Shown piece by piece: positions 9,334 to 18,923 of a DNA stretch of 64,000 nt. The DNA is taken from positions 1-64,000 of the forward strand of contig JAIOZA010000006.1 in assembly GCA_021740825.1 (NCBI GenBank), given 5' to 3'. The position numbers and the translations under genes were made by a program. The stretch is from Bacteroidia bacterium (lineage in GTDB: Bacteria > Bacteroidota > Bacteroidia > B-17B0 > Aurantibacillaceae). Within the stretch, counting starts at the first letter, position 1. Every line of letters begins with the position of its first letter. Under the pieces are notes generated by a model. It saw nothing but the letters and a program-made list of their open reading frames with translations, had not been told where the DNA came from and made no database searches.

Positions 9334-9900
9334 ATGAAAAAAATCATTTTATCTGCATTTTCTTTAATAGTATTAATAAGCATTATTTTTATTTCATGTA
9401 AATCAAAAAATGATAGTGATGCAATAACGCCAACTTATAAAGATGAAGCTTCTAGTGGAACTGGCGCCAATCCTAATATTACCAATGTTACTACTACAGG
9501 TTCAATTGTAATATCTCCTACTCAACAAAATTCTTCCCTTGCCGGAATTGGTACTGTTGGCGTTTGGTCAAATATTAATTGCTCAACTCCTGCACCAACT
9601 TGTTTAACCACATCAAATGCAAGTTTAGCTACAAGTATTTCTATTTGTTTTGCTACTGCACCTACTGCTGGTACTTACCAATTTGTAAATAGCGCTGCAT
9701 TATTAGGTCCTGGAAAAGCCTTTATGACGATTGTTAATCCTCCAAGTCAAGATGCTGGAAGTGTTTGGTATTCCGAAGCTGGTAGTTTAACAGTTTCAAC
9801 CGCAAGCGGCATTAAAGCTACCTTTTCAAATATAGCATGTAAAACAACTCCCACTTCTTTTTACGCTGTAACAGCTTCTGGCGAAGTAGGTTGCTTATAA
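9334..9900 (+). CDS. Hypothetical lipoprotein
   Basis: A 188-aa protein with a lipoprotein signal: a hydrophobic stretch over residues 4-20, then FISC with the lipidated Cys22, then a hydrophilic Ser/Asn/Asp-rich linker. The mature part is rich in Ser, Thr, Gly and Ala and holds several cysteines (NCSTP, PTCLTT, ISICFAT, IACKTT, VGCL) that could form disulfides after export. No family is recognised. It has its own good promoter and a strong terminator, so it is a single-gene transcription unit. Confidence 0.75.
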   Translation: MKKIILSAFSLIVLISIIFISCKSKNDSDAITPTYKDEASSGTGANPNITNVTTTGSIVISPTQQNSSLAGIGTVGVWSNINCSTPAPTCLTTSNASLATSISICFATAPTAGTYQFVNSAALLGPGKAFMTIVNPPSQDAGSVWYSEAGSLTVSTASGIKATFSNIACKTTPTSFYAVTASGEVGCL

Positions 9901-9920
9901 TTTTAAAGAATACTAATTTT

Positions 9921-9950
9921 ATGGCTCCGCAAAATTGTGGAGCCATTTTT
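9921..9950 (+). terminator. Rho-independent terminator
   Basis: ATGGCTCCGC (9921-9930) pairs with GTGGAGCCAT (9937-9946) as a 10-bp stem with one G-U pair and an AAAATT loop, followed directly by a T-run. It ends the lipoprotein transcript and overlaps the apparent beginning of the next gene. Confidence 0.85.
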
Positions 9951-11410
9951 ATTTTACGAAAACGATTCAACACATACTCGTTCGCTTAAAAGCATCTTAT
10001 ACTTTAGATACTAGAGCATTAGGTTTAATGCGTATTGGAATAGGATTAATTTTATTGGCCGATTTGTATATTCGATCTTCATCCATTACTGCTTTTTTAA
10101 CTGATGAAGGAGTTTTACCAATCAGTATTTTAAAACAATATAACTGGAGTCCAACCTACTTTTCATTTCACGCCTTAAGTGGTAATTTCTACTGGCAGGT
10201 GTTTCTGTTCGTTATTAATGCTGTTTCTGTTGCTTTATTAGTTTTAGGGTACCGCACACGCTTATTTACATTTATATGCTGGGTATTCCTTACTTCGTTA
10301 CAAAACCGAAACCCATTTATTTTACAAGGTGGTGATGACTTACTTCGCATCCTATTATTCTGGTCAGTATTTTTGCCTTGGGGAGATCGTTATTCCATTC
10401 AAAAAAAATCAAATTATACCAACAACTATTTATCGTGGACAAATATTGGATATATATTTTTAGTTTGTTCCGTTTTATTTTTTTCAGCCTTATTAAAAAC
10501 ATCTCCCGAATGGCATTCGGATGGAACTGCCTTATATTATGCCTTAAGTCTTGATCAAATAAGAATGCCATTCGGAACATTTATTTATCAATTCCCTAAC
10601 TTATTAAAGTGCTTAACCTATGTAGTGTATTATATTGAATTGCTTGCTCCACTCATGATTGTATTACCTTTTGTTTCATCAAAAATAAGATTGATTGGCA
10701 TTATAAGTATTGTAGCACTATTTGTAGGAATCGGATTTACAGTCTATGTTGGTCTATTTTTTATAATAGGCATTGTCTCTATTATTGGCTTATTGCCATC
10801 TACAACTATGGATTGGTTTGAATCTCATTTTTACAAAAACAAACCCAAATTAGAAGAGCAAGAAATACAAGAACAAAAACTGCCATTTATTTTGAAATTA
10901 CTATTTACAATAAAAAACTACTTCATCATTTTAGTAACGAGTTTTTGTTTAGTAATGAACTTTGGTAATATACAAGCCTTTCCTTATGCATTACATCCAA
11001 TGGTTACAAACTTCGTAAAAGCATTTAGATTAGAACAAAACTGGGGAATGTTTTCACCATCAATTTTAAAAGATGATGGCTGGTTTGTTTATAGCGGCTA
11101 TGCTAAATCTAAAGGAAAATACATTGATATAAAAAATAAGATAGATTCGGTTTCATTTGCAAAACCTATTCCTGTTGTTAAAGAATTTGAAAGCGATAGG
11201 TGGCGAAAATTTCAGGAAAACTATACATTTAATAACAATAATTACATGCGACCATTTTATTGCAAATACTTAATTAGTAAATGGAATAAAAGCCATCCGA
11301 AAGATTACATTTCCGATTTAACCATTTTCTTTATGAAAGAAACCAGTCTGCCAGATTATAAAACTAAACCACTTGTAAAAATAGCAGTTTGTAATTGCCA
11401 GGATAAATAA
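9935..11410 (+). CDS. HTTM domain integral membrane protein
   Basis: A protein of up to 491 aa with about nine hydrophobic segments, of the HTTM family (horizontally transferred transmembrane domain, related to vitamin-K-dependent gamma-carboxylases). Signatures are LDTRALGLMRIGIGLILLADL near the N-terminus, RNPFILQGGDDLLRILLFWSVFLPWGDRYS, and a late LEQNWGMFSP preceding a soluble C-terminal domain. The reaction it performs is unknown. The start is uncertain. The frame begins at a TTG inside the upstream terminator, and the first ATG (10028) would remove the conserved TRALGL segment. An uncommon start codon between 9935 and about 9990 is therefore likely. The methyltransferase gene follows after 3 nt. 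Confidence 0.8.
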   Translation: MWSHFYFTKTIQHILVRLKASYTLDTRALGLMRIGIGLILLADLYIRSSSITAFLTDEGVLPISILKQYNWSPTYFSFHALSGNFYWQVFLFVINAVSVALLVLGYRTRLFTFICWVFLTSLQNRNPFILQGGDDLLRILLFWSVFLPWGDRYSIQKKSNYTNNYLSWTNIGYIFLVCSVLFFSALLKTSPEWHSDGTALYYALSLDQIRMPFGTFIYQFPNLLKCLTYVVYYIELLAPLMIVLPFVSSKIRLIGIISIVALFVGIGFTVYVGLFFIIGIVSIIGLLPSTTMDWFESHFYKNKPKLEEQEIQEQKLPFILKLLFTIKNYFIILVTSFCLVMNFGNIQAFPYALHPMVTNFVKAFRLEQNWGMFSPSILKDDGWFVYSGYAKSKGKYIDIKNKIDSVSFAKPIPVVKEFESDRWRKFQENYTFNNNNYMRPFYCKYLISKWNKSHPKDYISDLTIFFMKETSLPDYKTKPLVKIAVCNCQDK

Positions 11411-11413
11411 TAA

Positions 11414-12199
11414 ATGGAAATAAAATCAATTTTAAAATATATTAATTACAGATTAACATCTTATACCGAGCACGATTTGCACTCGCCATTTTTGTTTAAT
11501 TTTTATATGGAGTTAATAAAAAACGAACATCCGTTTGGTGATTTTGAAGAACTTAATGCAATAAGAACCCAATTAGAATCAGATAATACAAAAATAACAA
11601 TTAGCGATTTTGGTGCCGGCTCAAAAAAACTTAACACTAGCACTCGTGAAATAAAACAGATTGCAAAACATGGGATAGCTCAAAAAAAACAAGCCGAATT
11701 TTTATACCGTTTATTAAATAAGTTTAAACCTAAAAATGTTGTAGAGTTAGGGACTTCTATTGGTTTAACAAGTTTATATTTATCCAAAGCATTAACAAAA
11801 TCAAGCGTTTATACTATCGATGGTTGTCCTAACTTATTTAATTTTTCAAATGAACTATTTAAAAAAGTAGATACAACTAATATAACAAGTATTAATGATA
11901 ATTTTAATTCAGCACTTCCAATACTACTTTCAAAAATAGATTCTCTTGACTTTTTATACGTTGACGGAAATCATGCCTACGAACCAACGATGGCTTATTT
12001 TAAATCAGCATTACATAAAAAAAATACAAATTCCATTTTTGTGTTTGATGATATTTACTGGAGTGACGGTATGCAAAAAGCATGGAAAGAAATTTGTGCT
12101 AACAAAGAGGTGACGCTAAGTTTAGATTTATTTAAATTCGGAATTGTGTTTTTTAAAACAGAAAATAAGCAGAAAGAGCATTTTGTTTTAAAATTTTAA
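11414..12199 (+). CDS. Class I SAM-dependent methyltransferase (O-methyltransferase-like)
   Basis: A 261-aa protein with a Rossmann-type methyltransferase core. Motif I is VVELGTSIGLTSLYLSKAL, followed by YTIDGCPN (acidic residue binding the SAM ribose), DFLYVDGNHAYEPTMAYF and IFVFDDIYWSDGMQKAWKEI. These blocks match the Methyltransf_24/catechol-O-methyltransferase-like group. The N-terminal 100 residues, with YTEHDLHSPFLFNFY, form a conserved-looking leader seen in Bacteroidota members. The substrate is unknown. It is 3 nt downstream of the HTTM gene, so the two are probably expressed together. Confidence 0.82.
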   Translation: MEIKSILKYINYRLTSYTEHDLHSPFLFNFYMELIKNEHPFGDFEELNAIRTQLESDNTKITISDFGAGSKKLNTSTREIKQIAKHGIAQKKQAEFLYRLLNKFKPKNVVELGTSIGLTSLYLSKALTKSSVYTIDGCPNLFNFSNELFKKVDTTNITSINDNFNSALPILLSKIDSLDFLYVDGNHAYEPTMAYFKSALHKKNTNSIFVFDDIYWSDGMQKAWKEICANKEVTLSLDLFKFGIVFFKTENKQKEHFVLKF

Positions 12200-12316
12200 T
12201 TTGAAATAGTTTTAAATTATTCCAAATTATTTCTAGACAAATGGCTTAAAAAACTAAACACTTTTTGACTGTGTTTTAATTTAGGTTTGAGCTATTACTA
12301 TTTATTCTGTTCGGTA

Positions 12317-15300
12317 TTATTCACGTTTCCACTTTTCATCTTTCCCTTTAATATAAGGAATTTCCGAAGCATCTAACTGTTGCTCTATTGCTTTTATTTT
12401 CAAAATCAATGCATCCAATTTCACTCTAAATAATTGATATTCTTCTTTCGTAATTTTTATATTTTCTTTTTGAGATTTTGTTACTCCTGAAGTACTTTCA
12501 AATAATTGATAGGTTACATTTCCTAAACGACTAGCGAAACTTGGAGGTGTTTCCACTTCCTTGGAAGCTTTAATACCATCTCCGTTATAAAGCACATCAC
12601 AATCACTTAATCCCAACTTAATAGCTCTCACATTTTCTAATAATTTAAGATCTGCATTTGGATAAGTTGTTATCGCAACTTTTAAAAACTCAAGCTTGTC
12701 TTTATATTCTCGCATGAGTACTTCAGCACCAGAAATACTGCGACTAAGTTCAGATACTTCTTTTCTAAATTTAATTAGTTCTGAATTATCTTTTACATTA
12801 ATTACTTGATTATTTAAGCCAACTACTTTAAAATTTGTCTTTGGAATAAGTAATTCAGAAATACCATTTTTCAAAAGAAATACTTCAAGAGCATAAGTGC
12901 CAGGTATTATTAAATGACCATCATCCGGATTGTCATATCTGCCTGGCTTTGGCTTGTTGAGATTGATTGGTGAAGTTGTTTCGGTTCTTAAATTCCAACT
13001 TAATCTTGTAATTCCTTTCGAAGGATTATTGATTATTTTTTTCACTTCTTTTCCTAAGCTATCCTTAATTATCCATATCAATTGAGCGACTTCCTCTTGT
13101 TCTTCTTTTCTTAATTCGTCAAAAGTAGGATAGCTTAAATCTTTTTTATCTTTTTCTAATGCGCTCTGTTTTTCTTGTCTTATAGATTTCATTGTTTTAA
13201 ATTCATCTTTGACAAACAACGAAAAAGTTGCGCCAAAAATAGGATTTGATGCTGCCCATAAATCAGCTCCTTGCGAACCTGTTCCTGTTAAACCTAATGG
13301 TGCAGATGGCACGTAAAGCAATGCGTCTTTAATTGGAAATAAAAATGCTTTTTTATCTAGGTTTTCTTTTTTCAAATTTCGTAATGGTGTATAATTATCT
13401 AAAACATAAAAGCCTCTTCCAAATGTTGCTGCCACCAAATCTGATTCGCGTTGCTGAATATCTAAGTCATAAACTGCAATGGTAGGAAGTCCATTTAATT
13501 TGGTCCATATTTTTCCGCCATCATTTGTAAAGTAGGCTCCAAATTCAGTTCCTACAAATAAGAGATTAGGATCTATAAAATCTTGCTTTACACAATAAAC
13601 GGAACCTCTTGCCGGTAAATTCCCAGCAATGCTAGTCCATGTTTTTCCTTTATCGATACTCTTTAAAATATATGGCTTAAAATCTCCTGCTCTGTGATTA
13701 TTAAATATGGCAAAAACTTCATTTTCATTAAATAAAGATGCTGTAATCATATTTACTCTTGTGTTTTTCGGAACACCTATAAATGTTTCAATCTTGTTCC
13801 AAGTTTCGCCAGTATTTTCTGAAACCTGAATTAATCCATCATCAGTACCAGCATACAATAATCCTTTTTTCTTTGTTGATTCATCTAAGGCAACAATGTT
13901 TCCATAGATGGTAGTGGATTGATTTTTCATAACGGCATCAATTGACCAAACTTGTCCCATCACTTTAATTTTGTTGCGATCAATTTGCTGAGTTAAGTCC
14001 GGCGAAATTGCTGTCCAGTCATCACCATAATTTGTAGTTTTAAACACTTTATTAGCAGCAAAATATAAAGTTTTGTTATCATGAGGAGAAACCAATAAAG
14101 GCGCGTCCCAATTCCATCTGTAACCACCTTCACCTTTTCCTGGCAATGGTTGAATGGAAATTTTTTCGCCTGTGATTTTATCATAACGCACTAAACCACC
14201 ATACTGAGATTGTGAAAAAACAATGTTTGGATTTAAAGGATCAATAGCAGATTCAAATCCATCGCCACCGCAGGTTATATACCAATCTGAATTTAAAATC
14301 CCTGCATTATTTATACTTGCAGATGGACCACCCATTGAATTGTTATCTTGCGTTCCGCCATAAATATTATAAAAAGGTTGCGCATTATCCGTTGTTACTT
14401 TATAAAATTGAATAATTGGAAGGTTGTCATAATATTTCCAGTCTTTAGCATGATTATATGTTTCATAAATTCCTCCGTCGCAACCAACAAGCCAATGTTC
14501 ATCATTTGTCGGATCAACCCAAATGCAATGGTTGTCAACATGTTTTAATTCTTCGCCGGTATTAACAAATGTTTTTCCTCCATCAATAGTATGATGCAAC
14601 CAAGTATCCATTGCGAAAACTTTATCGCGATTGGTATTATCACAAATAATTTCTTGATAGTAATTTCCGCTAGTGTTATATCCCGACATTTTAGTCCAGT
14701 TAACACCCTTGTTAGTTGATTGATAAAAGCCAGCTTTATCACCTTTTGCTTCAACGATAGCGTAAACATAATTTTCATCAACCGGAGAAACTGAAATTCC
14801 AATTCTTCCCATTTCACCTTTTGGTAAACCTGTATTGCTTTCGCTCCATGTTTTCCCACCATCAATTGATTTATAGAAACTTGATTCTGGTCCACCACCA
14901 ATGTATGTGAATTCCTGTCTGCGGCGCTGATGTGCAGCTGCATATAATATGTTTGGATTTTTAGGATCTATTGCAATGTCTGAAATTCCTGTTTCATTTG
15001 AAATAAAAAGTGTTCTTTCCCAATTTTTTCCGCCATCTATTGATTTGTATACACCACGCTCGCCACCAGCACTCCAAACTGGTCCGTATGCAGCAACCCA
15101 AATTATGTTTTCATCAGTTGGATGTATGATTATATTACCAATATGCTCAGATGATTTTAGTCCCATATTAGTAAAACTTTTTCCACCATCCATAGATTTA
15201 TAAACACCATCACCATAAGCAACAGAACGTTGATTGTTATTTTCGCCTGTACCAACCCAAATCGTATTTGCATTTGACGGCGCAATTTTAACGCAACCAA

Positions 15301-15589
15301 TAGAGAATGATCCGTAATTATCAAAAATGGGATTGAAGGTTATACCATGATTTGTCGTTTTCCATACACCACCGGATGCAGCTGCAACATACCATGTGTT
15401 TTGATTTTTTGGATGAATGGCAATGTCTGCTATTCGTCCTGATGTTAAAGCCGGGCCGACCATCCTAAAATTTAATCCTGCTAAAGTTGCAGAATCAAAA
15501 TTAGTAGAATCATTAACAGGAGTTTTTTTTTGTGCCAATGCATTTAATGAAAGCATAGCAATTATAGATAAGGCAAAATTCTTAATCAT
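12317..15589 (-). CDS. Secreted Vps10/sortilin-like BNR propeller protein
   Basis: A 1090-aa exported protein with a signal peptide ending at about ALAQ (residues 17-20). It contains many BNR/Asp-box type repeats (S-x-D-x-G-x-x-W variants such as SIDGGKNWERT, SIDGGKTWSES, SIDKGKTWTS, TNYGDDWTA), which form the ten-bladed propeller of Vps10/sortilin-like proteins and sialidase-like glycosyl hydrolase entries. The N-terminus MVGPALTSGRIADIAIHP is typical of this Bacteroidota group. The last 350 residues are a mixed region with a predicted helical tail and no T9SS sorting signal. Enzyme activity is often annotated but the catalytic residues cannot be confirmed. It is convergent with the methyltransferase gene. 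Confidence 0.85.
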   Translation of the reverse strand: MIKNFALSIIAMLSLNALAQKKTPVNDSTNFDSATLAGLNFRMVGPALTSGRIADIAIHPKNQNTWYVAAASGGVWKTTNHGITFNPIFDNYGSFSIGCVKIAPSNANTIWVGTGENNNQRSVAYGDGVYKSMDGGKSFTNMGLKSSEHIGNIIIHPTDENIIWVAAYGPVWSAGGERGVYKSIDGGKNWERTLFISNETGISDIAIDPKNPNILYAAAHQRRRQEFTYIGGGPESSFYKSIDGGKTWSESNTGLPKGEMGRIGISVSPVDENYVYAIVEAKGDKAGFYQSTNKGVNWTKMSGYNTSGNYYQEIICDNTNRDKVFAMDTWLHHTIDGGKTFVNTGEELKHVDNHCIWVDPTNDEHWLVGCDGGIYETYNHAKDWKYYDNLPIIQFYKVTTDNAQPFYNIYGGTQDNNSMGGPSASINNAGILNSDWYITCGGDGFESAIDPLNPNIVFSQSQYGGLVRYDKITGEKISIQPLPGKGEGGYRWNWDAPLLVSPHDNKTLYFAANKVFKTTNYGDDWTAISPDLTQQIDRNKIKVMGQVWSIDAVMKNQSTTIYGNIVALDESTKKKGLLYAGTDDGLIQVSENTGETWNKIETFIGVPKNTRVNMITASLFNENEVFAIFNNHRAGDFKPYILKSIDKGKTWTSIAGNLPARGSVYCVKQDFIDPNLLFVGTEFGAYFTNDGGKIWTKLNGLPTIAVYDLDIQQRESDLVAATFGRGFYVLDNYTPLRNLKKENLDKKAFLFPIKDALLYVPSAPLGLTGTGSQGADLWAASNPIFGATFSLFVKDEFKTMKSIRQEKQSALEKDKKDLSYPTFDELRKEEQEEVAQLIWIIKDSLGKEVKKIINNPSKGITRLSWNLRTETTSPINLNKPKPGRYDNPDDGHLIIPGTYALEVFLLKNGISELLIPKTNFKVVGLNNQVINVKDNSELIKFRKEVSELSRSISGAEVLMREYKDKLEFLKVAITTYPNADLKLLENVRAIKLGLSDCDVLYNGDGIKASKEVETPPSFASRLGNVTYQLFESTSGVTKSQKENIKITKEEYQLFRVKLDALILKIKAIEQQLDASEIPYIKGKDEKWKRE

Positions 15590-15748
15590 AGCAACTTATA
15601 ATTTTATAAAATTAAATCAGGAACAATTTAATCATTTTTTAATTAAATGGTATTAGTGGTAAAAAAATATTCTGTAATGAATGATTGGTTGTGATGTATA
15701 AAATAGTTTTAATGATGTGTGTCATCGTAATTCACTTAGCACCGAACA

Positions 15749-15756
15749 TACTTTTG
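15749..15756 (+). promoter_or_regulatory. Putative -7 box TACTTTTG
   Basis: TACTTTTG fits TAnnTTTG and lies 35 nt upstream of the ATG at 15792. No -33 TTG is present at the expected distance, so this is a weak call. Confidence 0.35.
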
Positions 15757-15791
15757 AGGAAAAAATATAAACAATTAGAAAAACAAAAAAC

Positions 15792-16673
15792 ATGAAAAAG
15801 TATTTAATTTTAGCTTTAATCCCCGCTATTTTTGCATGCACTCAGGGTGGAAATAAACAAACAGCTTTGGCCGATAGCCTATCAGCAGTTAATGAAAATA
15901 TAAAAAACGAATTGTCAGTTAAAGAAGAACTTTTAATTAGTAAAGAAGTTGCTATGAATGAATTTATTAAATCATTCAATGAAATTCAAGCCAATTTGAA
16001 TGAAATAAAAGAAAAACAGAAAATTATTTCGACAAAATCAGAAGGAGTAGAATTAAAAAACAATAACAAAGATCAAATAATTAGCGACATTCAAAGTATT
16101 TACGATTTATTGGATAAAAACAAAAAGCAAGCGGCAAATTTGTCTAAAAAATTAAAAAACTCAAACTTACAAGCAGATGAAATTAGACTAGCTGTATCAA
16201 ATTTAACTACCCAAGTGAATGATAAAGAAAACGAAATTACTAAGCTAAAGTCAAATTTAGAAAAATTGCATATTGATTTTGCAAATCTAAAAATAAGATT
16301 TTATGACGAAGTGGAAGAATCAAATATGAAAACTGAAAAACTTAATACGGCATATTATTTAATCGGATCAAATAAAGATTTGACAGAAAAAGGCGTAATT
16401 ACTGAAAGTGGCGGTTTTATTGGTCTTGGTAAACTTGCTCAGTTAAACGAAAGTTTAAACAAAAATTATTTTACAAAAATTGATGTAACACAAACAAGCG
16501 AAATTCCAATTCATGGGGATAAAGTCAAATTAGTTTCAATTCATCCAGCAGATTCCTACAAATTGATTGAAGGAAGTGCATCAATAGATAAAATTGTGAT
16601 TTTAAATCAAGAAAAATTTTGGAGTGTTTCTAAATATTTGATTATAGCCACTAAAAAGAAAAAATCAAAGTAG
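15792..16673 (+). CDS. Coiled-coil lipoprotein (Cbp1-like family)
   Basis: A 293-aa protein with a lipoprotein signal (hydrophobic residues 4-15, IFAC, lipid on Cys16). Residues about 25-185 are a long charged coiled coil with heptad Leu/Ile patterns. The C-terminal 110 residues form a compact domain with AYYLIGSNKDLTEKGVI, GGFIGLGK, YFTKIDV, IHPADSYKLI and FWSVSKYLII. This arrangement matches a Bacteroidota family often labelled Cbp1-type collagen-binding adhesin; the name is from memory and the binding function is not established here. It ends at a strong bidirectional terminator. Confidence 0.75.
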   Translation: MKKYLILALIPAIFACTQGGNKQTALADSLSAVNENIKNELSVKEELLISKEVAMNEFIKSFNEIQANLNEIKEKQKIISTKSEGVELKNNNKDQIISDIQSIYDLLDKNKKQAANLSKKLKNSNLQADEIRLAVSNLTTQVNDKENEITKLKSNLEKLHIDFANLKIRFYDEVEESNMKTEKLNTAYYLIGSNKDLTEKGVITESGGFIGLGKLAQLNESLNKNYFTKIDVTQTSEIPIHGDKVKLVSIHPADSYKLIEGSASIDKIVILNQEKFWSVSKYLIIATKKKKSK

Positions 16674-16686
16674 TAAACAAAAGTAG

Positions 16687-16729
16687 TTTTAATTTAATCT
16701 GACATGTTAACTGTCAGATTAAATTAAAA
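16687..16729. terminator. Perfect 18-bp hairpin, bidirectional terminator
   Basis: TTTTAATTTAATCTGACA (16687-16704) and its exact reverse complement (16712-16729) flank the loop TGTTAAC. Both arms end in T-runs when transcribed, so it can stop the lipoprotein gene from the left and the 162-aa gene from the right. Confidence 0.85.
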
Positions 16730-16760
16730 CGATTACAGATAATTATACAAAAATAAAACC

Positions 16761-17249
16761 TTACTCCTCCAAAACAGCATATAAAATATCTCTTCCAATA
16801 CGTTTATAAGATTCGAACATAATAAAATGATTTTTAATATTTGTTACTACATATCGTGGATCTTTAATTTCCGATTCATAAAGGCGTTCCTTTCTCCATT
16901 CAATACCTTCTGCAATTGGAAATTCAATGGTACTTGGTCTTGCTGCAAAATAAATATCAGCGTATAATTTATGGTTTTCATCAACCCCATAAATCACATC
17001 TGCATAAAATGAAAGATGTTCATCATCCGGATTTACTGAAATTGAAAACCAAAAATCTTGCAATTTTCTAGCTGGCACAACTCGCGCATTTAAAGAGTGA
17101 TAATCATTTATCATTTCAGCTAATTCGTTTAAATTTTTCAATAGTGTGGCTTTTAAATCTTCCATCCGGTAAATGCCGATGTTACTTAATCCTAAATCTA
17201 GGTCTTTTCTCCATTCCTCTCTAGAGGTGCGTAATGTTAGTGTTTCCAT
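16761..17249 (-). CDS. Unknown 162-aa protein paired with AAA ATPase
   Basis: The family is not recognised. The protein is soluble, has no signal peptide and is acidic. It has a helical N-terminal part (residues 5-50) and a beta-rich middle (FWFSISVNPDDEHLSFYADVI, then KLYADIYFAARPSTIEFP). It starts 18 nt after the stop of the AAA ATPase on the same strand and is followed by the strong terminator at 16687-16729, so the two form a two-gene operon. The tight pairing suggests it is a partner, adaptor or effector of the ATPase; this is an inference from position only. Confidence 0.7.
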   Translation of the reverse strand: METLTLRTSREEWRKDLDLGLSNIGIYRMEDLKATLLKNLNELAEMINDYHSLNARVVPARKLQDFWFSISVNPDDEHLSFYADVIYGVDENHKLYADIYFAARPSTIEFPIAEGIEWRKERLYESEIKDPRYVVTNIKNHFIMFESYKRIGRDILYAVLEE

Positions 17250-17267
17250 TTTTATATTATTTATTAA

Positions 17268-18896
17268 TTATTGATTGTATTTAAATCCTATTTGTTGTTT
17301 TTGTTTTCCGCTTAAATGAAGAGAATTAAAAAAAAACCTTAACTCATCTTCCTCCATTACTTTTTTGTTTCGTGTAATACGTTTAATTACTTTTTGTTGC
17401 TTGTAGGTTTCTAAGTTTGCAGCAGTAAATAAATATTCGTTGGATAATTGATGTAGTGCATCTAAACTTAAATCGGAAAAATTTTCTTTTAATAATTGAA
17501 TTCTAACAATTTCGTTAGGTACAGTAATTTCTATTTGCATCAAAAATCTTCGTTCAAATGCTTTATCCATAGATTCCGGCCTATTTGTAGTGCAAATTAA
17601 TATACCATTAAATCGTTCAAGTTCATTTAATAAAATCGTTTGTACCGTATTTTCAGTTTGAGAAACTCCTGTTTCACTATTGGTTCGCTTATTAAAAACA
17701 TTATCTGATTCATTAAAAAATAAAATGGGAGCATGAATTATTTTCTTTACCAATTCGCCATATTTTGTAAAAACATCTTTTATTGCTTTTTCACTCTCAC
17801 CCAAATACATATTACGTTGTTTGGATACATCAAAGTAGAGCAAATCTCTTCCGGTAGCTTTTGCTATCTGCTTTACTAGTTCCGTTTTGCCTGTGCCTGG
17901 CTCTCCAGACAACAAAATAATTATGCCGCAATGTTCTCGATTCTTACTGACTAATTTCACGTATTTTTTATAATTGTTTGGTTCCAAAATTTTATATAAA
18001 GTATTAATCTGCTCCTTAAGCTCTGAATTATAAAATAACTTTCGCTCAATAATACTATCGTGGCTCACCCTTATTAAAGATTTAGGTAGTTGCGGAAATA
18101 CTTCAATCGTATTTTCGGTTGCCGGAATTATTTTATTTTGCCACTGATCATTTGGTTTAAAATACACATCACCTCTTGGAGATACTACTTTTTCAAGAAG
18201 ATTACAAGTGTATAAAGGATTATTAAAATCAGTAATTTTCTTTTTTAATTCAAGTTGCTTAATTAAGTTACCTGAAAATATTTTAAGCAAATGGTTAACT
18301 TCCTGCAATTGCCCTTCTATAGTATATACACAGGCAATGTAAAGTGCAATTGATTTTAACTCATAATTTAGGCTTTTAATTTTTAAATCATCAATAAAAG
18401 GAAAATTTAAGGTTTCAATCCATTCCTTAACTGAATTGTGCCAACTTTCTACATCCAAGTTTTTGTTACGTAAACTAAGTGCTTTTGCATAAATATGCAT
18501 AATGCGGTCGATTTCATTGTTTTTTTTATGAGGAAAACAACTAGTTTTAGATGTTTTAAGCGCCACTTCTGCATCGTGCGTTAAAAAAATGCTATTTCCA
18601 TTTGAAAAAGGACCATCAAAATCGTAACACAACCACCCGGTAGCAATTAATTTTTCTAGGTGTGTGGTAAGTTCATTAAAATTTGAACTATCCTCCAGCA
18701 TTTCCATAATTTCAGGTGTTTTAACATTGTTTTTTCGACTTTGCAGTATACAATACGCGCTTAAAATTTTGCATTGTAACTCAGGTAAATCCAAAAACTT
18801 TTGGAAATCTTGAATGATTTCTTTAAATTCATTCAAGTTTGGATTACCACTTTTTTTTGTTCGTTTAGCGAACCTACTGATCCAATTTGTACTCAT
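17268..18896 (-). CDS. AAA-family ATPase with N-terminal winged-helix-like region
   Basis: A 542-aa soluble protein. Residues about 30-115 look like a winged-helix fold, followed by a helical linker to about 290. The C-terminal AAA module has Walker A GEPGTGKT (331-338), Walker B ILFFNESD (391-398) with Asn395 where Asp is usual, sensor 1 CTTNRP (435-440) and arginine-finger residues in AFERRF (446-451). It most likely remodels a protein or nucleoprotein target as an oligomer. It is the first gene of a minus-strand operon and divergent from the WYL regulator, with its own TAATTTTG -7 box at 18931-18924. Asn in Walker B also occurs in some active relatives, so activity is not excluded. Confidence 0.85.
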   Translation of the reverse strand: MSTNWISRFAKRTKKSGNPNLNEFKEIIQDFQKFLDLPELQCKILSAYCILQSRKNNVKTPEIMEMLEDSSNFNELTTHLEKLIATGWLCYDFDGPFSNGNSIFLTHDAEVALKTSKTSCFPHKKNNEIDRIMHIYAKALSLRNKNLDVESWHNSVKEWIETLNFPFIDDLKIKSLNYELKSIALYIACVYTIEGQLQEVNHLLKIFSGNLIKQLELKKKITDFNNPLYTCNLLEKVVSPRGDVYFKPNDQWQNKIIPATENTIEVFPQLPKSLIRVSHDSIIERKLFYNSELKEQINTLYKILEPNNYKKYVKLVSKNREHCGIIILLSGEPGTGKTELVKQIAKATGRDLLYFDVSKQRNMYLGESEKAIKDVFTKYGELVKKIIHAPILFFNESDNVFNKRTNSETGVSQTENTVQTILLNELERFNGILICTTNRPESMDKAFERRFLMQIEITVPNEIVRIQLLKENFSDLSLDALHQLSNEYLFTAANLETYKQQKVIKRITRNKKVMEEDELRFFFNSLHLSGKQKQQIGFKYNQ

Positions 18897-18923
18897 AAAT
18901 TATTTATTTAAAAATTATAAAGG

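Noticed and set aside
16687..16729. 18-bp perfect inverted repeat as a mobile-element end
   Set aside because: Position between convergent genes and T-runs at both ends are explained by a bidirectional terminator.
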